Shown here one piece after another: positions 1 to 12,999 of a stretch of 64,000 nucleotides of DNA. The stretch comes from Microthyrium microscopicum. Lineage: Eukaryota; Ascomycota; Dothideomycetes; Microthyriales; Microthyriaceae. A model generated the notes under the pieces. The model saw nothing but the letters and a program-made list of their open reading frames with translations. It was not told the origin of the DNA and ran no database searches. The stretch spans positions 62,001 to 126,000 of the forward strand of contig MU004231.1 of NCBI GenBank assembly GCA_010405405.1, given 5' to 3'. Every line of letters starts with the position of its first letter. The first letter of the stretch is position 1. The position numbers and the translations under genes are program-made.

Positions 1-1644
1 CATAGCGAGTCTAGCTTGTTCAATTCAGTCGATGAATGGCGACGATCATGAGCGTAGAAACAGTGCAGAACTTTGGTTCGTGCAAAAGAAAGGGTTGGAG
101 GTGGAAGGTTTCAGGTGGAGCAAATTCGTGGCTGACATCAGACGTCTTTGGTGAGAATCAGGGGCTTGATAACGCAGTGATGTACAGCAAATCTTTCCAT
201 CATTCCATATTTTATTTTAGAGCACCATTTCTTCCTCAAACATTCGCCAAAGAAAACGATCGACTTGGTGACAATTCGATTCCAGTATTTCCAAGAACCG
301 TCCCCCGTCATACCATCGTAACAAGCTCATCAAAACAAGCTCTCATACTTCAAGTTTATTTTGCAGATGTCACAACTCCAAATTGTTCCCAAAAGTTGAT
401 CATCATCATTATGTAGAATATGTTCGCACAGTTACGATTGTTGTAGTTGTGAAGGACTATTCAGCCTTTCTCCGGGAAAGATGATAGCATAGTATCGTCC
501 CAATAGAACCAAGCGCCGTTGCGCGGGAATATACATTGAATCTATGAGGACGTACTTCCGTACGTATTCTTTACTTCTCGTGTTCATTCGAGTCTTGTTG
601 ATTCCTGCACAATCTTTCTGATGGCGCATCGGTATGGATATATCATAGCAGGTAGGGTAAGCAATATAAACGGACCAAATGACTTGCTAACAACAAAGAT
701 TCTTCTTCAATCAAGCAAGAGCGCACTGAAATCCTTGAAAGTCATTGAAGTCTCTTGCAACATGAACAACCATTAATCATAATGCCCCGACTAGTTTCGA
801 CACTGAGAGACAATTCAACTGATAATGCTGTTACAAATCTTCCGAAAAATGAACTGCCAATTCCAGATGCCCACGGTCTTATTTATGGTACATTAAGGCC
901 CTAGCTTTCTACTCACGAAAGTGGGTGGTCTTCCAAGCTACAAAGCCATATATCACATACAACGCTAAGTCCATTTGATCCCATTGTACCATGAAGGCCT
1001 GTAATTCATTAAGCATTCACTGTCCTGTTGCCTCTGCCAATTGAGAAGTCTCGTCAACAAATCCTATAATGATATGAGCAAATATCTGCTTGCGAGTGCC
1101 ACATAACCTATGGTAAATGAAATGGTGTCCATCATTACAAAACTCGCATTCGGAATTCCCATTGCTTTACCAGTACGCGGGAAGGATATTGAGGTTCCTA
1201 TTTAGCCAACACTCCTATGCAAAGAACATCGCCTCCCATCAGGGGTATGTTCCAATGAAAATAACTAAATGGTAAGCTTGGACACGATTTATGAGCCACT
1301 GTGTTCCTATCATCGTCTTGTGATTTCACCCCCATGCAATTCGATCGAATATGTAGTATAATCCTAGAATCATAGCTTCCTTGAGCAATGAGTTTAGTAA
1401 CTAATGATACTACTCTGAGGTGTTCAGGGGCCAATAAAGCTCTGAAATGCCTGCAAATTGGCAGATCTGGGTCCGTACAGCGATGTGACATGTCAAATCT
1501 ATGGTCATAGTGTGATAACGGTGATTGCCTATTTGACGAGCTCCTGCGGAAGATTATTTAGTCTACATCTTGCCATATGCTCGTAATTCCGCGTCTTGTA
1601 ATGCAATTGTTGATTCATTTGCATTGGTTGCGGGTTTCTCCACA
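1..1644. other. intergenic, no supported gene
   Basis: Ordinary-composition sequence. Short open frames on both strands lack signal peptides, recognisable domains or splice-linked continuations. I see no tRNA, rRNA or repeat structure. The last few hundred bases should contain the promoter of the secreted protein that starts at 1645. Confidence 0.5.
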
Positions 1645-3408
1645 ATGCGGTTCTCCATATTCATAAGATTGGCGTGCTTGCTGTGTAATTGTCATATTAC
1701 CAGTAAGTTTACTGGAAGTCACCCTTATACAATCGGGCCATTTGACGCTAACATGAAGTCTAACAACAGATGCCGCTTCCTATGAATCTCCCGCCCCTGG
1801 CGCATTGGCTGCTAGTTTTGAGCCACATCAGACAAAATCCGTCGTCAATACGGTCATCCTAGATGTTGCGCCCACGCCAATACCGCGAGAACTACAGGCA
1901 AGGAGCCCGCAGAGAGGGAAGGGTATGGCATGGGGGAAAGGACGAGGTCCGCCGTGGGGCGCAGGTCCTCCTCCCTGGGTACGAGGAGGTGAGTAATTCT
2001 TCAGAAAAGTTGTGCATTGGCTGAAGTTATATAGCAATTCCGCCTGTTGAGATACATGGTGGAGGGAACCTAGCAAGAGATCAGTTTTGCGCGCAACTTC
2101 TCGAGTCTGTTATACCGCCCATGTTCAGCATGATGGGAAATACTGTACTAGGAGGCGCGCAGGGCCCGAAACCCACCGTTACAGTCAATATGGGCGGACC
2201 TAATCGGTATGGAGAGAATCTCGATACATGTATGAATACAATGGGTCCGCCATGGGCCTGGACAGGCGGGCGGAAGCCACCTTATGGAGATGGATTACCT
2301 CCAATTGTAAGACCCTGTTGATGCCTTATTGTAGGGGATTGGTCTGACTGATCTAGGTCATTGTACAACAAGGTACCCCTTCGAACAATCCTATGGTATG
2401 CTCAGCTGCTACTTCGTCACTATCCAGATCGGTCTCGCAGTATTTCTCTTATGTTTCCTCATCCAGAAACGTAAACTCGGTACATCGGACTGGCCTGGCT
2501 GGGACAGTGGCTTCAGCGGTTGCATCCGCATTGAGCACGAGGCCCTCAGCAACCTTCTATGGAGGACCATGTGTGACTGGAGGGAGATATAGTGGAGGCT
2601 CAATACCAGGCGTTTTCCCAACGATAGGAATTGCGACGAAATCGGGTGGCAGCGCAGTATTTGGCGACGCTCCGGCATCAGGAATTACGCACGCTACTAC
2701 TTACTTTACACAGGCCCGACCAACGCAACAAGCGACGCAGACTGTGACTATAACGAGAGACAATTCTCCCCCTTCTGCGCCGTTGGATATCGAGACTACT
2801 TCTGAAGTCACTGTGTGTCGGCAATATCCGGATTTGCTTACCAATGACTGGAGCCATGTAGCGAATTTGGAACTCAAGACGAAAATCAAACCCACTTGCT
2901 GGACGGTATCATCTCTTCCATACGAGATGGGCAGTATAAATGGAAGCAACATATGGATACACGATCAACCCCATGACTGCTGGGTCCACGAGCAACTCCT
3001 AAACACCCACCAGGATGACCTTACTCAAAAACTGAAATACTGCAAAACGCCCCAACATCTAGTCGGTGGGTTACAAGAACAATATACACGACAAGACTGT
3101 TATGACGGTCCCTCTTTGGACGCTCCATCCAAAAACCTTGGAGATGGTGACTACGTCGATGTCACCTGTCAGATTTTCGGCGAAAATGTGCGAGGCAACA
3201 AGTGAGTTTCCAACAGGAAAACATTTCTTTCACTGTTAAAAGAGGCTAATATGATGAAAGTACCTGGATCAAAACCTCTCAGAACTGTTATATGCCCGGA
3301 GGAGTCTTCGATCTTGCAAAATGGCTCAGTGAGTACAAAGACTCATAAGAATATCACACCTTACTAACAAACCAACCAGCACCAATGAACCTCAAATCAT
3401 GCACATAA
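1645..3408 (+). CDS. secreted Gly/Pro-rich protein with two Cys/Trp SH3b-like repeats
   Basis: Six exons join in frame into about 496 residues: 1645-1702, 1770-1988, 2035-2306, 2357-3201, 3261-3328, 3380-3408. Each intron has a GT..AG pair and the frame closes exactly on a TAA. The first exon encodes a short hydrophobic signal-peptide-like start (MRFSIFIRLACLLC). A low-complexity region rich in Gly, Pro and Trp follows (GRGPPWGAGPPPW and similar), then a Ser/Thr-rich stretch. The C-terminal ~150 residues hold two copies of a pattern Cys..Gly..(N)GxN-x-W-I...Cys (Y/W), one around TCWTV/NIWIHDQPHDCWV and one around VTCQIF/NTWIKTSQNCYM. This resembles the bacterial-type SH3b fold of fungal secreted proteins. 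That assignment is by pattern only. Likely extracellular or wall-associated; function unknown. The exon structure is well supported by frame, less so at the 5' end. Confidence 0.7.
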
Positions 3409-3843
3409 CAACCAGCCACTGAACCATACTTAACGAAAACGATCATATCGCCCATCCTATGTAAAATTAGCACAAAGTTCCGTTTATACAATACCCCAAA
3501 TATCAAATGTCAGATACCTGACCTGAACCGAAAGCAAAGCATATGTTCATACCAAGAGTTCACATAAGATTGATGAAGCGACAAGCGTTTAGTATTGTAC
3601 CAACGTTCCAAGTGACAAGATGACAAAAGTTGTTTTGATTCAATTCAGAGCACAAGCCCAATTTTCATGCAAAACATGCTGTCACGAGCTCTATAAATGT
3701 CCCATACATGTGTTGTTACAAAATGGCGTCAAATTGGCCCTAGCTTTTCCTTTCGGAGGGACAGATAAAGGGTTCGATCTGCCCACTTGCTTTCTCAACC
3801 TATACTTCCTCCTTTTTGCTGCTGTTATGCTGTCCGATCTTTT

Positions 3844-5516
3844 CTAGATGGTTGTTGGTGTGCTGGCTGACACTACCGATGGGAGTGGTGGGAGAGCACC
3901 GCTTGCTGCGCCTGAAGCAGCAGGTGGTGGTGCTGGGCCTCCGGCTGGTGGTGCTGGAGGTGAGGCAAGTGGTGCTGGTGCTCCTGCTGGTGCAGCTGGA
4001 GAAGTGCCGTTGGTAGATGCGCCGGTGTTGCCAGTACCCTTGGCCGCCTTCTTTGCCTTCTATCGTGGAGATTAGCATGCGAAATTGGAGGTCAGTGGTG
4101 AGTTGCAATTGCTTACCTTTGCCTTCTTTGCTTTCTTCGCCTTCTTGGCGGCGTTCTTCTTGGCCTTCTTACCTCCCTTGCCCTTCTTCGCAGTAGGCGC
4201 AGTAGTAGTACCGTTTCCAGTGTTGGTGCCTGCTGTGAGAGTGGTGTTGGCAGCAGCGCCAGCGGGACCAGCGGGCCCGGCGAGAGCACCAGGACCAGCA
4301 GCCTTATTGTGAGGATCGCGAGCAACGACAGCCTTGTTTGCTGGTTTGGCTGTAGCTTTCAGTTAGCGTTTATATGACTTAAGGGTTGATTAGTTGAGAC
4401 AAATGATCCCAGTGAAGATCGCCCGTGAAGATCACCCGGAAATTTAACAGAAGGACATTGGACCCCTGTTTTGAGCCCATGAGTGTTTTCTTTTACGTCA
4501 AAGTTCTTGAATGTTTCATGAATTTCTTGTGTGTGGTTGTCTGTGTGAGAGTTCTCTTGAAATGTTTATGTTTCTTTTTCTTGGAAAAATTCTTGACTGG
4601 ATTGGTTCTTTGAAATTGGTTGTTGATTCTTTTTAAACTCTTTAAAACGGTTGCTCTTTAAAACAAATTCTTTAATAAAACTCTCCAAACCACAGATTGC
4701 TTTGGCCAAGATGTGTCAACCATGCCATCTTGTATGGCCGAATGGTTTGTTCCAGCCGAAATCAATCGAGAAAAAAGAAGGGTATCGATTTTTGTCGGTT
4801 TGGGGCTCAAAACAGGGTCTTCTTTCAAATGTCCTTCGTGCTCAAATTTCCGGCAATCTTTCAGCAGGATATCATGAAGGACGATTTAGACGCGACGGTT
4901 TCCACCTCTCGCTTTCTTTGCCTTCTTACCTTTCTTTGCGGCCTTTGCCGGAGTTGCGTTCTTCAACACACCTATGCATGATTAGTTTTCGGTGTTTCTA
5001 GAAAACTTTGGGATGTAATACCTCCGTTCACAGCCTTAGCTGGGGTATTGGTCTTTGCCTTGGCGCTAACGGCCTTATAAGCGGCAAGAGATGTAGCACC
5101 CTATCCGCGAGTTAGTATGTTGTTCTGATTTATCTAGTTCAAACACTTACAGTTGCGCTTGGGTTGATCACCATAACCATACCAACTTGGCAATGTTGAG
5201 CCTGAGCGCAGTAAACAACCTGGGGTTGAGTGCTTGTGACAGCAACATCGAATGTTGGCTTGGTACCGGCGTTGGCGGCGACATTGACGAATCCAGAGTT
5301 GAATTGTCCACCTGGCTTGCATCCTTGGCCGGGTGTACCAGCGGTGGCAGTGTGGTTTTGGTCCAAAAAGGTAAATCGGACAGTGTCACCTGGATTGGCG
5401 GTGATAGAGGTTGGTGCGAAAACGAGCTGCTTGTTGCCGCCGACATTGACGTTCTTGATTGCGGCAAAGGCAGCGCCAGCCTGGGCGACAAGAGCAACGG
5501 TCTTTGAGAAATGCAT
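3844..5516 (-). CDS. secreted cupredoxin-like protein with Lys/Ala/Pro-rich tail
   Basis: Five exons on the minus strand join to about 313 residues: 5516-5151, 5100-5022, 4971-4930, 4355-4117, 4059-3844. The first exon carries a signal peptide (MHFSKTVALVAQAGAAFA) and a plastocyanin-like domain to about residue 120. Likely copper ligands are H55, C103, H108 and M113, in the C-x4-H-C-x3-M arrangement common to fungal extracellular cupredoxins (..YCAQAQHCQVGMVMVINP). After this the protein becomes low complexity: Lys/Ala blocks (KKAKKAKKAK), a Gly/Ala/Asn/Thr stretch and a Pro/Ala-rich C-terminus. Such family members are usually wall or surface proteins, and some are GPI-anchored, but I see no clear hydrophobic anchor here. 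The third intron (4929-4356) is about 574 bases, ten times its neighbours, and contains an inverted repeat. A shorter 5' site choice inside that region is possible. Confidence 0.75.
4436..4853. repeat. imperfect inverted repeat inside the long intron
   Basis: Two arms, about 4436-4478 and 4803-4853, are reverse complements in blocks: CCGGAAATTT, GAAGGACATT and CCTGTTTTGAGCCC, separated by small indels. The spacer is about 325 bases and AT-rich. The pair lies wholly inside intron 3 of the cupredoxin gene and would explain that intron's unusual length. It could be a decayed MITE or a foldback insertion. No target duplication is obvious, so the class is undecided. Confidence 0.6.
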
Positions 5517-6273
5517 GTTGAGTATGTTGGTAAGGCTATCAAAGCTGTTCGGTAAGGAATGTATTGTTTGTTGGTGAAAGAAGTGAAAGTATACTCTCCA
5601 GGAGATAGATGTATAACGAGCTAGCGTTTTTGTAAAAGAGTGGAATCCAGTCCAAGATACTGAAGAGAAGATCTAAAGAGAAGCTGATGAAGGAATGTTT
5701 GGCTGCTGAAAAAGATTCATGGAAACGGAGTCACTTGGCATATATAGTAATTCCACTTGGCCGTCAAATGTCATTCTTGTGGAGATGTTTCCTAGGTAGA
5801 TGTGGAATTACTTACCAGTACCAGGGACTGAATCAAAGGCGGTAAAGCGGCGCCAGGGAGAGCGGTTGACAGGCTAAACATGGGCGGATTCAAGATGCGC
5901 ACCTGGTGGTTGAGAGACACATGACAGTTGGATGACAGGAACACTTGATGGGAAACAAACGAAAGAATGGCTGAAAATAGAATGCATGATTGGGTGAATG
6001 CTTTGAATCGATGGATATGCCAGGCTCGCCAGTTCTGCCAGGAGGTGAAACGTTTCGAGGTCTGGCAGTGGCTGTATAGAGCAGACTACACAGCATCCTT
6101 CCAAGGTTCGAGATGACCTAGCAAACGCGGAAAAATACAGACGAAGCTGTTTCTGAATACCCTACGTAAATGGTAGGCCTGGAACAATAACAGTGGTTCT
6201 GAACATTGCAACCACGAATCTGGTTTGAAGGATTTCCAAAGTGAAGTTAGAGAGCTCGGAATGATTGGACAAC
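5517..6273. other. upstream region of cupredoxin gene; no supported gene
   Basis: Normal-composition DNA between the cupredoxin start and the mobile element. A TATATA stretch near 5740 lies about 225 bases upstream of the start and may be a core promoter. The short minus-strand frames here are not convincing alone, but see the finding about a frame that crosses the element insertion site. Confidence 0.4.
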
Positions 6274-6455
6274 TATGACGGCTCATAACGGCCACCCTAG
6301 CCACTTCACCAAAACCAAAAGGTCTAAATATCTATATTTTATAAATGCAATATTCCTATACCCATTTCCCTATTTTAGCGCTTTAGATAAATTTTAAAAG
6401 AGATATTCAAAAATTACGTATTTTTTAGTACCTAAATTAAGGTAATTAGTAATAA
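6274..6455 (+). repeat. left terminal inverted repeat (182 bp)
   Basis: This aligns without gaps to the reverse complement of 17484-17665, with about 17 mismatches counted by eye, several of them C/T or G/A. The tip reads TATGACGGCTCATAACGG and contains a small palindrome (TATGA-CGGC-TCATA). The outer ~40 bases are richer in G+C than the rest of the element. Confidence 0.9.
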
Positions 6456-6477
6456 CTAATATAGATATTAGTTAGAG

Positions 6478-6755
6478 GCTTACTAAATTTAGGGAGAAGC
6501 GTCTCTAGAAAATATTCTTATAAGTTAAAGGCTATAAGCTATAGGTAAATTTTAGTATAGTTATAGGGATATATTATAAGCAAAGATATTAGTTCGTAGA
6601 GAAGCTTACTAAATTTAGGAAGAAGTACTTCTAAAAGATATTCTTATAGGTTAAAGGCTATAAACTATAAGTAGATTTTAGTATAGTTATAAGGATGTAT
6701 TATAAGTAAAGATATTAGTTTATAGAGAAGCTTACTAAATTTAGTAAGGGAATAT
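6478..6755. repeat. 126-bp subterminal tandem repeat
   Basis: The phrase GCTTACTAAATTTAG recurs at 6478, 6604 and 6730, exactly 126 bases apart. The two full intervening units match closely (for example AAAGGCTATAA.CTATA and TTTTAGTATAGTTATA), and a partial third copy follows. It lies just inside the left TIR, as is common for subterminal repeats of large DNA transposons. Confidence 0.8.
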
Positions 6756-8277
6756 TCTTTAGGAAGACTATACTTATAATATCTTCCCTAAAATAGCTTT
6801 AATAAATAAAATAACTCTGCGTAAGGGTTTTAATTAGGGCTAGCACTATAGGGCTCCTTCCTTAAAAGAATAAAAGCAAGGTTATGGATTTATGACTATA
6901 GTAAAGTTTAGTAAAGCTTAGTAGTAGTAATTCCTTACTAAATTAGCTTATAGGTAAGCCTTAGCTATAATGTCCCTTTTAGGGTATTATTTCTTTTATA
7001 GGTTCTTAGGTTATTCCTTTACGTATTATCCCTTTAGGTTAGGCGTTATATCTTAATAGTAAGGAGGGTATAATCCCTTACTAAATAATATTATTCTAGT
7101 ACGTTATCCTTTTTACTTATAACTACTTTACTAACTTTTAGTAAGTCTAAGTTACTAAAAACTTCTATCCCTTTAGCTATAACGTCTTCTAATGCTCCTC
7201 TACTACTAATTTGTATCTCTAAAAATAATTTCTAGCTTTTAATATAATTATATAAGCTTTAAGACGTTAATATAGAGTATTTTAGACTTTTCTATTTATA
7301 TTATATAAGATAAAGTTATGTTTTGGTAAGTCTATATCCCTTAGCTTATGTACTAAATCGTTATATATACTATTTAGCTTACTAATTAGTAGAACTACTA
7401 ACGCTAAAAGTGTAAGTATTCCTTATAAATACTAATTATTTTATAAAACGTGTCTATACTTAAATATCTAAGGGGCTAGCTTACTATTATAAAGCACTAT
7501 GCCTATAAGAATATAAAAAAAGTAAGGAAATAGCGCAAGATTAGCGCTAGGATAGTTAGCGCTACTATATAATAATCTCATAAGGCTAAATTATATATAA
7601 GTTTGTCTTTTTTTATTAAATTAAGCATAACTAATACGATTAGGTAATAAAATTATAGTAGAGAAAGTTTAGTAAAGTAAGATTTTTTAGTATTAAGTAA
7701 GAAAGAGACTATAACTCTAATCTAGCTATTATATTTAAGTAGCGCTAAGCTAGTTTATATAGCAAGTAGTATATATACCTAAGTCTTACTAAGTTTCTCT
7801 ATAGCTATATTAAGAGCTAGGTAAGTAGGGAAACTTAGCAATTTTAGCTCTTTTATAAAAAAAAAGGAGTAAAATTATAATAAATTCTAACACGTAACGT
7901 TAAAAATTACGTAGAATCTATAATAATATTAAGCTTATACTATATAGTAGTTTTATATCTATGTAGTCTTACTATAATAATCTAGTAGTAAGTATTACTT
8001 TAAGAATAATGTCCTACTACTATAAAGTAAGCCTTCTTAGTTAAAAGGCTCTCTCTACTCTTAATTCTATACTCTCTAGTATAGTATACTTCTATGTGTA
8101 TAAAATTAATTATAAAGCTTACTATGCTATTCCTCCCTAGGGACTACTTAAGAGAATACGTATAGTAAGATACCTTATAATAAAATGCTTAGTATTTTAC
8201 TTATAGTGTGCGCTCTATAGATAACCTATTAGAATATATTAAGGTATCTACCCTTCATAGAGAGATACTTTATATAA

Positions 8278-8340
8278 GGAATTAAGATATTGTTTTACTT
8301 ATTATATAAGGGATTAAGATATTGTTTTACTTATTATATA
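8278..8340. repeat. 31-bp direct duplication
   Basis: The motif GGATTAAGATATTGTTTTAC followed by TTATTATATA occurs twice in immediate succession inside the RIP-degraded element, with a single difference near the start. It is probably a small slippage duplication. Confidence 0.6.
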
Positions 8341-10660
8341 TGTTTATTTTAGTAAAATAAAAAGAATAACTTATAATTACTTTTTAAAGTACTATTTAAT
8401 AATTACTTAGCTTTAAGGCAGCTAAAACTAATAGAGATTACTAGTCTAACCTATCTCTATAACCTAGTCTAGTTTTCTAAATATATAAGTATTAACTAGC
8501 TAGGATAGCTATAAAGCTTTTCTATTACTAAGTAGTATTATTTAATACTACGTATTACTTAGGCAAGTAAAGCTTTCTATAATAAAGCTTATTAAGTAGT
8601 ATATTTATACTAATACTTAGTAAAATTACTATAAGGGTATCTTAGTAGATCTTAATTAATATTAAGACTCTTTTAGAGTAATAATATTATAATAATCTTT
8701 ATAACTATTTATGCTTTAGTATTTATTATTAGAGATATCTTATTATACTTCGTTAGTTGCCCTTCTTTAATATACTTTCTAGAAAAGATTAAAATAGTAA
8801 GGTATTTTTTATATTAATTTTTTTTTTTTAAAAAAAAGTCTTAACATCTTTAACGTTAATACATTCTATATTAATATATTATATTATGCTAGGTTAATCT
8901 ATAGTAATATAGGTAGTTTTTAACTATTAATTAATTAGTATTTTAGTTATACTAAATGCTATAACTACTTATTACTTAAAGATACTATATACGAGATATA
9001 AATAATATTACTACCTTTTATTAGTTATAGCCTACTATAGACTACTATCTATAGTAGGCTTATTAATAATGACTAATTACCTTCTTATTTAGAGATTTTA
9101 TCTTATAGATAGGCTTATTAGTTATAATAGAGTAATTCTAGTATATTTTTTAAGTCTAATCTCGTTTTTCCTTTACCTATTTTACTAATAATGCTCTCTT
9201 AAGGCTATAGTTTTGTATAACTTATTATGCTTATATAGTAGTTATACTTTAGTCTAGAGTATAGTAATTAAGTTATTCTATATATTAAAGGAGCTTATAT
9301 TTTATAATATAGAGGAAAGTTAGTTAAAAACTAGTATATTATTTAAATACTATCTAAACTAAATACTAGCAAGTTAGTATTTAGGAGAAAGGTTACCTAA
9401 AAACTAAAGCTAACTACTATAATTTTTTATTATAATTTTTATTTAAACTAGGCTCCTTAAAGACTTTCTAATATTATTATAACCTTATTATTATTATATA
9501 TAAAGATAATTCTATACGCTACTTTATATCCTTAAGAAGTATAAACACTATATTAAGAATAATATAAATAATATAAGTAGGTTATAAGATTATTAACCTA
9601 TATAAATTATAAGCTCTTAATTTTACTAAGAGTATTCCTATCTATAAAAAGTGATTTTACTTTAATCTAGTATTAATAAGTATATTTAATACGTTAGCCT
9701 TAACGTATAATAGAAGTTATACTCTTTACTTTAGTATAAAATATATATCTTTTTTAAGAAAGTTAAGTTTATTAAGTAAAGACTCTAGGTAGCTTTATTA
9801 AGGTAATTTAACTATATTATTTATTAGCTAGTAGTTATACTTTAGATATACCTAATTTTTTCTTAGATAGAAATTTTAGTATATATTATTAATCTAAAGT
9901 AGTAAATATTGTTATTAAAAGAACGTAGATATAAAAGCCTCTAAAAAAATAGAGAAACTTCGTTACTTAATATATAATTAGTAGTATATTATAAGAAAGG
10001 TAGGAATATACTTTTTATTAATATATACTAGATAACGTAAATAAATATTAATAAATATTATTATTAGTTTATTAATATATAGAGGTAGGCTAGTTAACTA
10101 CTTCTAAATATCTTTATTTAAGTAGTATTCTTTTTAAGTTAAAAAGTATTAGTCCCTAGTAGGTAGAAGTAGTAACTATAATATATATCTAAATACTAGA
10201 CGATTAAGTAGTAAAAGAGTAGCTTAGAGTTAGCTAATATCTAAAAATATATTACTAGCTATAGTAGTTACTAACTAGTCGTTATGCTTATTTATAAAGA
10301 GATATTATAAAATCTAAGTAGTTAAACTTTTAACTTATAAAGCTTACGTATCTATCTACCTTATTACCTAGTAATAATTAATAGCTTTAAGAATAAACTA
10401 AGGGTTTATTTAGAATATCTAGGGATATAGAATAGTAGGCTTATATTTTATATATTATAATTAATAGAAACAAAAATATAAAAAGCGTATTATAGGCTAT
10501 CCTTTACTAGATTTAAGCCTATAACGTACGCTTTAAGTAAGTCCTAAATTTACTCTATTATCTACTAATCTACTTTAAGATAATAGAAATTACTTTTAAT
10601 ATCCCTATTTATTTTAGTAGTTATTTTTTAATATATTTACTTTTACTTATTATTACTACG

Positions 10661-10702
10661 CCTAGGATAGTAAAGTAAGTATACTACTTTACTTACCCTA
10701 GG
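10661..10702. repeat. 42-bp imperfect palindrome
   Basis: The stretch begins CCTAGGATAGTAAAGTAAG and ends CTTTACTTACCCTAGG, so its two halves are near reverse complements around TATAC. It lies in the middle of the degraded element. It may be a chance product of RIP's TA bias. Confidence 0.45.
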
Positions 10703-11776
10703 TACTTATTATATATTTAATTCTTTTATCTTTTTAAGAAGTCTTCTATCTATAGGGATAGTATTATATTAATAGATTAAAGCTAATTATAAACTTAGGC
10801 ATATATTATAAGTATTAATTAGAGTATAGCTAGTAGTACTTCTTTTTAGAAAAATAGTTATATCTAACGTAATAGTATATCTCTACTAAGGACTTTATTA
10901 TATATATATTAATAAAGTACTAGATTTCTACCTACTATATTATTAATTAAGGTAGTGCTTTATATAGAAGAAATATATATTAGCAATAAGATAACTAATA
11001 AGTAAGAATTTATCTACTTCCTCTTGCTATTAAAAAGAATACTAACTTAATATTAGACTAATAAAAATCCTAATTTAGGTAGGTATTAGCTCCTTTAGAG
11101 CTATGTTAGACCTTAATTATTTTCTTAGTTTACTTAAGAGGTAGTTAGGGTCTAATATTAAAAGATAAAGACTTAAAAATACTAAGGGAAGTATATACGA
11201 GTTATATTTAACCTTCTTTTAGTATAGCATACCTTTTAGTAGTATATCGTCTAGGATAGAGAGTAGATTAAAATTATAAGTTAATATAGGTATAACTTTC
11301 TCTAGATCTTACTCTATAGTTAAAGTTACTACTTTATAAAATATTCTAATATAGAAGGATTTAGCTAAAAAGTCCTTAAAATAAATAAAGCTTATACGTT
11401 TCTAGCTACTCTCTTAGTTTACTAAGGGGTAGCTAAGAAATTATAAGCTTTATTTCGTCCTATATATTATTTTAATAATATTTACTCTAAGGATTATAGA
11501 TTTAATTAAGTCCTTAATACTAATAACTAGATATAAATTAATATAATATAATATTAAATTAAAGAATCTTACTTAGAGCCCTTCTATAAGGACCTTTAGC
11601 ACTATATAGATAGCAAAGAGAAGTTAAATATTTTTAGGGTACGTTTAAAAGTAGAAAAGATAAAGATATATATAAATTATAATAGTAATATAATAGGCTT
11701 ATTAGTTAAGTTTAGTGACTTAAATCTTCTAGAAGGTAAGGACGCATTAATATTATTAATGCGCTTTTAAGGTAGA

Positions 11777-12426
11777 CTATAGAGATTATATAGGTAAGTA
11801 AGAAGAATTCTTAAAAGTATAAGTAAGGCTAAGGTAAGCTTTATTTAGATAAATAGTACTAAATAGAGAGAGTACTACTAGCCTATTTATATTTTAAATA
11901 ACGCTAAAAAAATTAATATATTTTTAAGAGCTTTAAAAAAGATAAATAGAGTAAAGATTAAGAAAGAATAAGGAGAGAATAAGCAATTAGTTTAGGAAGT
12001 TAACTTTAATAAAGGCTATTCTCTTCGTAAGTATAATAGCGAGAAGTTATTAAAACGCTATTATAAATTTAATAATAAGGATGTAGATAACTATATTACG
12101 TATAAGGGAAAAAATAGAGTTACTCCTAATTAAAGAGTCTTAGAAAGATATAGTCTAGATATTAAAGGGCTTATTACCTTTATCCTTAAGTACCTAGTAG
12201 CCTAATAATTAACTTTATTAACCCTCCTTAAGTTATTTCCTACTAATTAATATTATATTTATCTTAAACAAGACTATGACTCCTCTATAGACTAGTAGGC
12301 TATAAAAGTCTTTTTAGAATTAGAGTTAAAGCTTAACTACTATTATTATATTTCCTAGTAAGTAGTTAATATTATTAAATAGAAACGTAACTAATTTTTT
12401 TATAGGATTATATTAATACTTAACTA
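11777..12426 (+). pseudogene. RIP-degraded reading frame, plus strand
   Basis: In one plus-strand frame the stops are almost all TAA/TAG, the codons that RIP makes from CAA, CAG or TGG. Between them the peptide has a protein-like composition (for example SLRKYNSEKLLKRYYKFNN, DVDNYITYKGKNRVTP, RVLERYSLDIKGLITFIL). Other frames here are less coherent. It is probably a remnant of an element-encoded protein. I do not recognise the family. Confidence 0.45.
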
Positions 12427-12999
12427 ATAACTCTTTAGCATTTAGATTCTTAGTTTAGTATAGCTTTTAATTAATTTAGTTATTAATTTAGGTTCTATTT
12501 TTAGCGTATTTATAAAAATATTATATATTACTTACTATTCTTAAGCTTATTATTTACTTTTTTTATTATTATATGCTAGTTTTTTATATCCTACTTTATA
12601 ACTTCTTTTTACTAAGTCGTATTAATTACTATACTTACTAATGTTTACTTAGGTTTAACTTATAAGTTAATAAACTACTTAAGGATTTAGAGGGGCTTAG
12701 TTTAGTAATATAAAGATAAAGCATTGCGGTTTAATAAGTTAGTTACTTATTATTTAGTAATATATGTATAGCCTTATAAGGATATATTATTAGATTATGT
12801 AGCTTTTATTTAGGATAGAGCGTTAGTTCTTCCTAACTATTTAGTCTTATATAAGTTAAAGCCTACGCAAGTAGCGTAAGGGCTTAATTCTCTTTGCTTA
12901 AAGCCTTAAAGGAATAATAAATAATTAATTTCTTTTAAGGAATTAAAGAAATTAACACTATGTCTAATAATAAAAAGTAGCTAGTTTTTAGTAAGTCTA

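Noticed and set aside
3848-4312. Plus-strand Ala/Gly/Val-rich frames
   Set aside because: These are complements of the low-complexity tail of the cupredoxin gene on the minus strand.
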